From Neospora caninum Liverpool (taxonomy: Eukaryota > Apicomplexa > Conoidasida > Eucoccidiorida > Sarcocystidae): a DNA stretch of 64,000 bases. Every line of letters starts with the position of its first letter. Position 1 is the first letter of the stretch. The stretch is from the NCBI RefSeq assembly GCF_000208865.1, contig NC_018396.1, positions 5,140,514-5,204,513 on the forward strand, read 5' to 3'. Both the position numbers and the translations under genes were made by a program. The notes beneath the pieces are model-generated. The model had not been told where the DNA came from and made no database searches. It saw nothing but the letters and a program-made list of their open reading frames with translations. This document shows positions 48,616-58,779 of the stretch, piece by piece.

Positions 48616-49143
48616 CTAAGGAGAATGATGTCTAGAGGCCTGGTAAGCTTCGGTTTTTCGAACAGTATTCTGGTCTGTTCTTGCTCTCCGTTTTGGGATC
48701 TGGACCGGAACAGTCGAAGATGGTAATGCCTTCAAAACTAGGCTTCCCGGAGCCCAGGTGTCGAGAGGGGAAGGCTCTGGCATTTCCCCGCATGACCACG
48801 ATGAAGCATCAAGATCTTTGTCGCCTGGATCGAACTCCATACAACACATTTTTACGTTCGACATCACCACTTTCCAAGTGAAATATGCAGCACAGGAGAA
48901 GCACCTTCGATCAATAAGCCTCCGATAAAGCAGTGCAGCACCAGTCTGGATCACATCTTCAAGAATCTGCTGACTGATGACTTCCGCCGTTGTCGGAGCG
49001 TGGTCGCCGTCTGTGTCTCCATCCCCATGCTTTCGAGCAACCTTAACTCCATCTGATTTCTGCACGCGGCTCTTCTTGCTGGATGCAGGAGACGAAGGAA
49101 TGCTCGCGCTTGGTTTAGCAGAATTCTGCTTTGAAGTCGACAT
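48616..49143 (-). CDS. C2orf81-like protein
   Basis: Intronless, 175 residues from the ATG at 49143. A Ser/Lys-rich head leads to a helical core with EVISQQILEDVI, a Tyr-Arg-Arg segment, and SCAAYFTWKVVMSNVKMCC. It then has FDPGDKDLDASSWSC and EPSPLDTWAPGSL, and ends in a basic tail. The order (helical pair, acidic D-x-G-D linker, W, then Pro-rich D-x-W-A-x-G-S) matches, as far as I recall, the N-terminal domain of the C2orf81 family, a poorly studied protein of ciliated eukaryotes. The role is unknown; a link to the microgamete flagellum or other tubulin structure is inference. Animal members are longer, so this may be the minimal domain, or more exons may lie downstream. Neighbouring genes on the same strand are all short. 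Confidence 0.55.
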   Translation of the reverse strand: MSTSKQNSAKPSASIPSSPASSKKSRVQKSDGVKVARKHGDGDTDGDHAPTTAEVISQQILEDVIQTGAALLYRRLIDRRCFSCAAYFTWKVVMSNVKMCCMEFDPGDKDLDASSWSCGEMPEPSPLDTWAPGSLVLKALPSSTVPVQIPKRRARTDQNTVRKTEAYQASRHHSP

Positions 49144-49458
49144 TGCCGAGTTGCATCGAAAAGGGTATGAATGTTCAGCTTTCGTTGAGGTAGTGAAATA
49201 TGACTGCCTACAGTGGCAGCCACCTCGTGCTGGTCCCTCACTTCAACAGGCAAAGTCAACAAAATATTGCCAATATGACTGCTGTTCAAGTGTTGAAAAT
49301 GAACATGTGTTTTGGCGGGGTTCTCGTAGCTCGCCAGTCAGAGCACAGATCCTGACTGGCGGAGGACAGGGCCTCCCTGCGATAGCTGGCTGGACGCCCG
49401 CCAAAACGAGACAGATTAATTACAATTGCGCAGAAAATGTGGGTTCTAGATGCACGAA

Positions 49459-49713
49459 TTATCTTGCCACCAACTGATGCCTTAGGGGACGGTTATCATG
49501 CTGTCGTAAACAGTGGGGCTGCTTAATTCTGTAGTGACGCAGGAACGTAGGATCTCTCACAAACGGTGTTTTACGGGGAGGACGACGGGTAAGGCCGTGG
49601 TCTGTCAAGAAGCGTGCATCCATCAGCGTCACGTTAAACGAGTTAACGACAGTAGTGCAGATGAGCGCCACCAGAACCAGAAAGTTGAAACGAGTTTCCG
49701 CAGAGTGGGGCAT
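49459..49713 (-). CDS. Candidate small secreted protein, 84 residues
   Basis: Starts at the ATG at 49713; the frame extends upstream without another ATG. The N terminus reads as a signal peptide (FNFLVLVALICTTVVNSFNV after a short charged head). The rest is basic, rich in Arg, His and Pro (TRRPPRKTPFVRDPTFLRHY). No family is recognised. The short length and lack of homologues leave room for chance, but a clean signal peptide placed directly after an ATG is suggestive. Confidence 0.35.
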   Translation of the reverse strand: MPHSAETRFNFLVLVALICTTVVNSFNVTLMDARFLTDHGLTRRPPRKTPFVRDPTFLRHYRIKQPHCLRQHDNRPLRHQLVAR

Positions 49714-49840
49714 GTAAAATCTACTGTGTGGCCCAGCAGCCACTGAGCTCTGTCGCTGCGATCAATGCGCACATTCTATGCCTTCTAAATTTCGGCTGCC
49801 CGCCAAGAGTCTGGCCTCACGATTTTGCCGCATATCATTC

Positions 49841-49857
49841 TATATATATATATATAA
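49841..49857. repeat. TA dinucleotide microsatellite
   Basis: About eight TA repeats between the small secreted candidate and the frame at 49881. Simple-sequence tract only. Confidence 0.8.
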
Positions 49858-49880
49858 TCTAAAACACTCAAGTCGTCCAC

Positions 49881-50177
49881 ATGGCTAAGCCACAAACTGA
49901 GCGTTTTTGTCATGAAATCTGTGGCTCCCACGACCCCTTAGCGAAAAAGTCGCGTAGGCGAGCTCAGATTGTCCGACAGCAAGGAAGGGCCACTACAGCA
50001 GAAAAAAGCCTAGAGGCCAGAATGCCAACTCTGTCTTCGCCGGGGGAAGCTCTGGGACAACACGTTGCGATACGTGGCGGTTATCTACTAATGCCACAGC
50101 GGCGTCACTCGAACGAGAGTCTTTTTGGCAGTCCGATGCGACGGACAATTCGCCCTGGGCCAAGGAGGAGGACCTGA
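49881..50177 (+). CDS. Doubtful open reading frame, 98 codons
   Basis: Begins at an ATG in acceptable context (TCCACATGGCTAAG). The product is very basic (SRRRAQIVRQQGRATTAEKS; ends RPGPRRRT), without span, signal or known motif. A minus-strand frame of about 100 codons overlaps its end. It could be a chance frame. Confidence 0.18.
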   Translation: MAKPQTERFCHEICGSHDPLAKKSRRRAQIVRQQGRATTAEKSLEARMPTLSSPGEALGQHVAIRGGYLLMPQRRHSNESLFGSPMRRTIRPGPRRRT

Positions 50178-51322
50178 CTCCGTGAATGGCCGGAAGTGCC
50201 TGGTGGGTAGTCCGCAGTCAACCAGTCTTGCGTGGTGCTCTCGTCACTCTCTCTTCCTACTAAACACTGGCCACTTGATGAGAACATACGACATTGGGAG
50301 AACGTGTTCGCCGGCACGGCCTTCGAGAAGTAGTTAATCCGAACACGTCCGTCAACAGTAGAACCGGCTGAAGAAACCACTGTCGGTTGACATTTGCAGA
50401 CAAACAACTGTAGCGCTGACTACGAGTGCAGCAACGAAATGTGAGTGATATATGAAGAATAAGATTCTCTAGTACCGATTATGGCTACGTATGGCTACCG
50501 AGTCACTCTTATTGGAGCTCCCATGAGTGTCGCCGGGCGTGGCTGAAAGTTGCGAACAACGTAAGGGCGAGGGCTTGACGTCCAACACCGAAAATCTCTG
50601 GCCGGAATCCAATATATCCAGAAAAACGGTTACAAATCGCAGCGTGCAGATGATTGTTTTAGAGGGCGGCACACAACGTCCACATAGAGCGAGTGGCGAG
50701 AAAACTTACGCCGTGCTTGAGAAGGGACCGACTGTGCTTCTGGAGACGCTGTGACGGCGGTATGGTGTCATCAGGACACTGGCGAAACCTGTTTTCGACT
50801 GTAGTTTCAACAGCTTATGTGACTCCGGAACCCCCCAAAATGCCGGCCAACACGACATACAGGGTTTTCCTCAGTAACTGTATGCATGCAGATATAACGA
50901 TGATCTCGGCAACTGGCCCTTTTTTGTGAGGGATACGATGAACGACCGACTTCGAGTTCGTCGGCTGCTTCCGTAAGCATATCGGTACGGGAGCGCTTGT
51001 GCATGACCGGGGTCACTGGAAGTGGCATCACACACATTAGCGGCAACCACTCCGTGTCCGTACCGCTGATGATTTTCACACTTCCTCGGACCTCCGTCCC
51101 CTCTGCATGCGAAACATTACATTATACAGCTCCCCTGCGCCCTACAAATGTATCTCTCATACACAAAAGAACAAATGGTAAACAGCTGGAATCTGCAAGC
51201 CGTGTTTGCACTACTGTCCAGCTCTGGATGTTTCACAAAATGAAAGTCCCCATAGCACCCGCATCCGGAAGGACAGGACTTCTGCGAGTCGGTATTCTTT
51301 GGGACAGTCGCTTGCATCTCCC
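50178..51322. other. Gene-free stretch
   Basis: About 1.1 kb with short frames on both strands and no recognisable product. It contains TGCATGCA at 50883-50890 and should include the 3' UTR of the gene at 51323-52316. Nothing else is seen. Confidence 0.4.
50883..50890. promoter_or_regulatory. TGCATGCA motif
   Basis: Palindromic TGCATGCA in the gene-free stretch, about 1.2 kb upstream of the minus-strand secreted candidate at 49713. ApiAP2-type candidate; no further support. Confidence 0.22.
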
Positions 51323-52316
51323 TTAGCAGCAGGCGCAGCAGCGCTTCTTCATCCTCTTGATTTGCGGCGGCATGTGGGTGATCACGGAGCCTCCAGGGGG
51401 GACGTAGCTCTCGTACTGCAACAAAGCAACACGTATTCGCAGATGTCCAAGGCAACACATGAGTTTCACGGTGAACAAACACACCAGCTCTCCTGACCAG
51501 CCGTACCTCGGTATTAGAACAATGGCTACTTCCACACAAATCGTGATCTCTCATGGTCTCTGATCAGTCCGGGCGAGTCCGCGACTTTCCCGACTCACGC
51601 AGATTCATGCACTCTTGTTTCGGCTCTCAACACGGCCGCTAGATGCCCGATACGCTGGTCGACAGGCCTAATACTTTGATGTGCTCGTGCTGTCACCACA
51701 CGACGAAAACCATTATTCGAACCTCCCTTTGAAACGTGCCACCCGTTTCCGACTGCAGTGTCATCAAACACACCGCCTGACCTTTTTAGCAGGCATGGCT
51801 AAAAGGAACATTAATTAACTAGATGCGCGCAAGCAATCCTGTCACCCCACGCGAGCAAGTGCACCCATTTCCGGTGCGGTTGTGCGACTCGTCAACGACC
51901 CTGGCATTGTCGAGGCGCATACTCCTACGACAAGCCGGTATATCTTGTAGGGATACGTCAAAAGGTTCACGTCCCATAAAGAGAAAGAAGTGAAGAGCTC
52001 TCCGTCTTTTCAGGAAACTTTCGCGTAATATCGCTACGCACGCTCTCATGTGAGATTCCTGTACAAGACGTACAGTCGGAGCGACGTAATAGGGGACGCT
52101 GATGTTTTGGGACTGAAGGAAGTACTCGCAGGGCTTGACATCCAGGTTTGCAGCAACATAGATGTCGTGGACGTTTTGAGAATCGGCTTCAGTAAGCGTA
52201 GCAACTTCGCTCGAGTACGTGCGGTTCGCCGCGATGGCCGCCTGGTGGTGCTGCATTTGCTCCACCGTGTCCATCACCGACCGCTGCTCCGGAGTGGTGT
52301 ACGCGACGACGTTCAT
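51323..52316 (-). CDS. Small two-exon protein with C-terminal Cys cluster
   Basis: Exon 1 is 52316-52074 (ATG in context CAAAATGAA; donor ACT|GTACGT). Exon 2 is 51415-51323 (acceptor TTTGTTGCAG). The join is phase 0 and gives 111 residues. The protein has no low-complexity filler: MNVVAYTTPEQRSVMDTVEQ, a polar Gln/Thr/Ala-rich middle, then NISVPYYVAP joined to TYESYVPPGG, and a basic-Cys end IKRMKKRCCACC. The join aligns two similar Tyr-Val-(Ala)-Pro blocks, which supports it. Lys/Arg followed by a Cys cluster at the very end suggests palmitoylation, and CACC could also be read as a CaaX-like end; either would tether it to a membrane such as the pellicle. No family is recognised. A further exon inside the 658-base intron cannot be excluded. 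Confidence 0.6.
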
Positions 52317-54366
52317 TTTGAGTTTACAAAAAGGGAAAAAAATCTACGCAACAAAGAAAAGGCTTCTGCAGCACCGCAGAGAAAACGCGACATACAAACA
52401 CCGAGGGGACCCACCACAGGCTAACTACACGCGCATACGAGCTGGACAGGAGAAAAAGCTAGCGGATTCCAACTTGCACACGACGGTATATGTGAACAAT
52501 TCGTACTCTAGTATAACGATACGCATTTAGTCCGACGTTTACGCACAACCGTCTGTAGGCAGACACGAGCTGTTGGGGTGCGCCAGTTTTTGTGTGCCGT
52601 GGTGCCTTGTGGGGGAGGATTTCGTCCGAAGACGCACACCCGCTGCGCCCGGACTGTGGCAGAGGATGCGCCGGCAGAGAACCGGGGTCTGGAGACGGAC
52701 GGGTCTCCCCGAGTCCCCTATTTTCCTCGGTGCGGCTTATAAAGCGTTCCCGAGTAGAACACGCACGCAGGCCTGCTTTCCTGCTGGTCGCCAGGGCCCT
52801 CGGCCCAGCGCTCTGCAAATTGATTAGCAATAAACAGAGCGCGCGGCTCGTGATTCGCGATTTCGTTTTCACACGTCTCTCTTTGAGGGATCTCCCTTTT
52901 CTCCCCAAATTCCAGGACCTACGCTGAACGGGGAGTTGGTAGAGAGGGGGGAGGGTGGTGCTGGTGCTTTCAGTGCGACAGCCCCTCAACTGCGTTGCAA
53001 CAAGGCTTCCTTGGCTGTCTTCTCAAAATGGTCTCACCTAGCCTGCACTCAACTGCATGCAATTATGGCTTAGCGTCTGTCTACCCGCTGACTCTGAGCC
53101 CGGTGAGGCTCCTGTTGCCAAGACTATTTCTGCCGCTTCCTCAAAGATCTTTTTATGCGTCCCATCTCAATATTTTCCCCCGCCATGTCAGACAATGCAC
53201 CGCGCAAGGTTGATAGAAGTGCCCTTACCCTTCAACCATCCCCGCTTGAGCGGATGAATTTTATCGTGCTGCAGTCGGGCTTTGCCGGTGTCTGGGTGAG
53301 GAAGTGACGCCGCCCCCGCGGCACGTTTGTCCTATTGTGTTGCGCAATCAAACAAAGACATTACCGGCCCTATACATCCCCGCTTTTCATCTTAATCACA
53401 GCCCTGTTCGTTCACGAATTTCCACGGATCAGGGCTGCCGAAAAACGGACAAGTCTTTGTCTGCTAGCTACCATGGAATCGTTGCTGGCAAGACAGCTAG
53501 CACTCGACTACATGATCCTTTTTCCAAACCCCTCATACAAGTTGGAATCCACTTCACGCAGGGTATTTGGCTTTCCAGGGGCTCTCTCCCGTTCGATCCC
53601 CGTTTCTGACATGTTTTCCCCTCTGTTCTGAACACGGTCAACACCCCTCAGGAGCTACTGTGCTCTTGCCGCGCGTAGTGAAGTCGCACGGGACCGTGTC
53701 GAACCTAATACCGTCGGGGATGGAACGGCGAGATGCTCCCCAACAATGACGACTCCACTCGAGGCGTGAGTCCACAGTATCGTTCATTTGCATATTCTCG
53801 TCGTCATCAGGTTACATGGGAAAAACCTACTGAGCCCTAGTGCACGGCCGGGGTGCTTCCTTCCGAACTCTCCGGAGACGCTGTCCTCTACGCGACAATC
53901 ACGCCTCCTCTTGTGAATACCATGGGTGTTCATTTGCAATACGGTGCTATAAACCGTCTAATACGACGTTGTCTCAGAACTACCCTGCTCCAAAAGGGGA
54001 TCCTGGCCCCAAACCTTGAGTCCAACACCGTGGACTGCTCCGCTGGTGTTTCCTCCACCTCATAGTTGATGATGAAAACGGCTTTTTTCGGGCTTCTTTG
54101 AGGCATCACTCTCTGCTGCAACAGCTGTGAATTTTTGACGTGCATTCTGAAGCTGTTGTTAGGTATTGTTGTCATACAGCCGTTGCCTTCACCTAATGGA
54201 TTTGCTGCTCTATGAGTGGAAAATCATCAGATACACAATAGGATTATGGGGTTATGCGAACTTCCTGTTTGCTACATGCAAGTAGGCATGTCTTGATTCT
54301 GTTTTTCCAAACTTGTTAAATCAAAAACTGTGTGACGATACCATTTTTTGTGGCACTGAGGTTTCT
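52317..54366. other. Divergent intergenic region before the MFS transporter
   Basis: About 2 kb between the starts of the Cys-cluster gene (minus) and the transporter (plus), so it should hold both promoters. TGCATGCA occurs at 53054-53061. Frames of 70 to 176 codons occur on both strands (52459-52989 minus is the longest) with no recognisable product. An upstream noncoding or short coding exon of the transporter may be hidden here. Confidence 0.4.
53054..53061. promoter_or_regulatory. TGCATGCA motif in a divergent promoter region
   Basis: Palindromic TGCATGCA, 738 bases from the start of the Cys-cluster gene and about 1.3 kb from the transporter start. It is a candidate ApiAP2 site for either gene. 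Confidence 0.35.
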
Positions 54367-57300
54367 ATGGCCGACTTTCTCCGTTTCCACTTGTCTCTCA
54401 GGGATCCAAAGTCGGGAGGAGACGGTGGCGAATCAGGCCCGCTCATCCCACAGAAATCCGGGTATAAACTGGGTCCTTCAGTCGTTACAACTCAAGCAGG
54501 TAATTGATGTGGTTTCGTCCGGGCGTAAACAGCGGATGCAGCGACAGGACTCATTGTTCCTCGGGTATTCTCCCAGGGAACAGCAAGAGTTTGTGGCTAG
54601 CCCTTCAGTTCGCGTTTGGAGGAAGGCAGGTGACACTGTTTTGTTGACAGAACCGCCCGCCCCTAGGAAGAAACACTGACTAGCCTTGCTTGTTACAGAA
54701 GGACGAACGTCGAATTCGAAACGAGGAGCCTCTGTGGTGTTCCGTAAGCCGTGGCATGTTTTTTCGTTATTGCGTGCTTTTGTCGCCCATGCAGTGCTGA
54801 ACACGGTCAGCGGCATTGAAGGCCTTGACATCCAGCTTATGCCTGCGAGCTTCAAAATTCTCCAGGCTGATTTCTCGTGGGCACTTCAGGATTTAGGCGC
54901 GCTCGTTTTTTACCAGGTACTGTGACCGCAGTCACGCGGCACCCTCGCTAACACATTTATTGGCATCTCGCGGTTTCCTTTCACCACGTTCTGCGGTTTC
55001 CCGCAAGCCCTAGCTCCGGGCGGTCCTCTTGGTACAGTAATACGCGTTCCATGTTCGCTTCCCTCCTTGGGAGGAACAACAAATCGTCTGCTGGCTCCTG
55101 CAGTTTACTGCAGTACATTACAAACAACACGCCGGTACCCATTTCTGGTGTAAATAGTGGAAAGTTCACACCATAGGCAACAAATGGGTCTTCTGATGGA
55201 AGTGAGAAATGGTGTAGCAAGGTAGCAAGGGATGAGGGAGGTATCGTTTTCCATATTTCGTTGTCATAATTTCTTCCGACATCACTGTTTCATCCATCGG
55301 AATAGTATGCGGTTGTTGTGTGTGTCTGTTGCCTTTAAGAGCATATCTCAAGCACTCAGTGGGCTAGTATGGGGATACCTGGCTGACCGCTCATCCCGTG
55401 TTCGCCTGCTGGCGACCGGCTGTTGCTCGTGGGGGCTTGTGAGCATGTTTCTTGCCATGGGCACCCAATATTGGCAATTCGCCGTGCTAAAGGTACTTAA
55501 CGGCATTGCTATGGCAAGGTGAGAGACTCTGCCGACTGTCACACGGGACCCGTAGAGATTCACACTGTTTCCCATATAAGTCAAGCGCTAGAGTTAACGT
55601 GCAACATATGCCGTTTTCTCTATTATATAATGTGGTAGAAAGGTGCCAGAAGGCTGAACAAGGCAAGCGAATCCGAGTGGGTCGTCAGGGCGTCCACAGC
55701 CTGGCCAGTGTGTAGTCCCGCTGCGCAAAAGTGGACAGAAGCCAAAGAGAAGAAAGATTATCTTTGACCGGAAAAGGAAGGTAACGAGGAACAGCAGGAC
55801 AAAAACATTACTGAATATGGGATCTATGGCCCTCTCAGAAACGACTAGCAGGGTGAATCTCAGACTCTTGAAAAGAAGAAACAGAAAACATCGCGAGAGT
55901 ATAGGAAACCTGCTGAACGGACTTCGTCTGGGACACCCTTAGGAACGCCGACGTGAATCTCCTTGTCTCATTCAAATTATTTTGTTTGATGTTCGACGCA
56001 GTACAAAAGGACAGTATGCATTGTGTGAACATGTGTGCAGCATTGGACCGGTGGCGCAATCGCTGATAGCGGACCTGTTTCCGTCGAATATGCGTGGCGA
56101 ACAGTTTGGCTGGCTTCAGTTTTTCCTGTGTGGAGGTACGTATATAAATACAGATAATTGTTAGCTTGGAACCACTAGGGGGTCTGGGTGGAATAGATGC
56201 AATTCAGAAGCGTCTGGGGGAGTATGACAGTGGCAGTACGCCACATTTCGTGCGTGTATTGCCGGATGTAAGATGGCCAGATGTTGAGAAGCTTCGAGAA
56301 TGCTTCATTCCACGCAAACGGTTACGTGTCTCTGGCAGGGCGTTGTCGGCGCCGGTCTCTCCCTCTTCTTTCTTTCCAATTGTCAAGGCCAGCGCGTCCG
56401 GGCGCAAATCTGTTAACTTTTTAGGCTGCATTGTTGGCGCTCTGATTGGTGGGAGCATGGCAAGCTTGACTGTTGTTCCGGGCGTCCGGGTAAGTTTTCC
56501 GTGGCTGATACGGAGAGCGGAAGCTACAGAACAGCAGGTTACGAAACGACAGCGGCTCATCCTGAATCTTTTCCGCAAATCCAGTGAACTCGTATCCCAC
56601 AGGTGGTACTTCTGTCGCGCTTGAGTGGGCGATCCCATACGTATTATTGCATATGAGATGACAAACTGTTGATGTCTTCCATTTCGTTGCTGACGATGCA
56701 TCGGCAGTATTTACCTGTCTCAGCAGGCCCCGAAACGCCGTTACATGGTGCACTGTTACATGCTTTTGTCCGTATGCTTTCTTTGTAGGGTTGGCGGGTG
56801 GGATTTTTTGTTAGTGGTATCCTGTCGGTGTGCGCCGGACTTCTCGTGCGAATCATTGCCGTTGAGCCACGCCGCCACGAAGAGTGCGGAGACGGAGGTT
56901 CCAAACAAGGACTTCTGAAAGGAAACCAGCAATCAAGCCTCTTCCAGGATATGTACCGACGCTGTCGTAACTTTTGTCGCGCCACTCTTTCGCGAACCTT
57001 TTTCATTCTTCTCCTGCAGGGCATATGCGGTTATATCCCGCTCCATGCATTCCAGTTTTATACAATGTGGTTTCAGTATATCGGCATGCCGGATTGGCAG
57101 GCCAGCGTCCTGACCGCGTGTCCGTTGATAGGTGGGATGGTTGGTTCGCTCTTTGGTGGCTGGCTCGGTGATCAAGCGGACCACTGGAGCCACTTCCACG
57201 GCCGTCCTTTGATTGGACAGATGGGGACTCTGATTTCTATCCCGCTCATTTACATGGGGCTTCTTGTCATTCCTCGCCGGCCTGAGTTTTTCGGACTCTA

Positions 57301-58779
57301 TGCACTCGACATGCTGCTGCTTGGTAAGCACTCTCTCAATGAGCAGGTGTCCAACGACCGGTCTTTCGAGCACCCAGTCAAAGCATGGCACACTTTTGCT
57401 CCACCTGTCGGTATAGAGTTAGATCGTTCATTCCTCCTGGGACCCCCATGGGTGTCGGTACTGTATTTTACCGCTTTACAGTCTTCTCATTTTGCTTGTT
57501 TTCCTCTCGCTCAAACTCGTTTTCGCAGTGAGTGCATTTGTCCTTCCTGGCTTCCTTTTTTCTCAGGGTTTGCAATAGCGTGGTGCCCCAGTGGCGTGAA
57601 CCGACCGATTTTGTCTGAAATTGTAGAGTCGGACGCACGCGCTAGTGTTTTCGCGACGCAAATTGTTTTTGAAGGAAGCGTGGCTGCTATGCTGGGCTCT
57701 CCTGTCATTGCCTTCATGGGTAAGTTTTATCGTCCCTTGGTATTTCTCGAACAGTGGATGCACCGTTTGCATTTGGTTGGCAGCGATGCCAAGCAGATCG
57801 TCCTCCTGAAAAATCCGATGAGAGTGATTCTAATAAAAGGAACATCACAGAGCCTGCGCACTTCCGGGAACGGCAAAGATTATCCCCCGAAAGCTGTGGC
57901 TGCTCGAAAGGAAGAGAGCGAGAACCGGAACCTTTGTTTTTGTGTGCCGTCTACCGGTCCCACGGCTCACACACACACACAGCCGGAATATTCTTCGTGT
58001 GTCTCTCCCCTCTTGTGCATTTGTCCGTGTCCATGCATTCACTCAGCTGAGTCCTTGTTTGGATATAGTGGAGAAGGTGCGTCTGCTCATTCGGAAGCTC
58101 TCAAGCTGAAAAACATCGAGGTGAGCTCAAGGAACTGATTCTTTCTAGAGTGGGCAGTTGTATGCACAGTACGGTGAGTCAGAGGGCCCCCTTGGCTACC
58201 TTTGTCGGCCGGTTTCAACGTAACAATGGAAATTGCACTGCCTTATCTTGCGGTTTTAGGCCTGTCGTTGCGGCAGTGGGAGAACAGAATCAGAATCACT
58301 ACTATATGAGATTGGCTATTTGATGAGCTATGTACTTGCGTTTTCTATCCAGGCTCTTGCAAATGCTTTGCTCGTTGCGACAGCCTTCCCTTGGACAGTT
58401 TGCTTCTTCCTCGTAAGTAGGCTGGACTGGGCCTTGCTGGGTGCTATCTGGTGGCTTGAAAGCTTCCCGAATGAGGCAGAAACTGCACCATCTTTGACCG
58501 TACAGCCAGAAAAGGCTTGATAGTACTACCGTAGATACATAATAGACAGTCCCATCAGTGGTTAAAGTATAAAAGAGTCGAGTAGTTTCCATACATACCC
58601 CAGAAAAAAGCTTTTATCCATTCGTGTCTCGTGTGGTTGATTGACATGAGCTGTGCCCTCGTGAACCGTTTAGGCATGGTCCTCTTCCTTCTGTTGTGTT
58701 AGGCCCTTGTTTTGTATTATGTGTTTTTCCGCAGTATGGGCTGCTCCACTTCACCTACCCGAAAGATGCGTCTTCGTGA
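54367..58779 (+). CDS. Major facilitator superfamily transporter
   Basis: Ten exons: 54367-54499, 54699-54916, 55340-55518, 56041-56135, 56425-56489, 56789-57323, 57567-57719, 58047-58120, 58353-58412, 58735-58779. All phases agree and give 518 residues with about 12 spans. After a polar N terminus comes GLDIQLMPASFKILQADF and then motif A, GYLADRSSRVR. The TM4-5 block has IGPVAQSLIADLFPSNMRGE and FGWLQFFLCGG. Next is GWRVGFFVSGI, a second motif-A-like GGWLGDQADHW, then CPSGVNRPILSEIV and SVFATQIVFEGSVAA. The end reads FPWTVCFFL-YGLLHFTYPKD. These blocks match the plant/algal and Spns-like branch of MFS proteins. Substrate unknown. The start ATG at 54367 is the simplest choice; an acceptor-like CTCTCAG at 54395-54401 would allow an earlier first exon. 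Confidence 0.82.
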
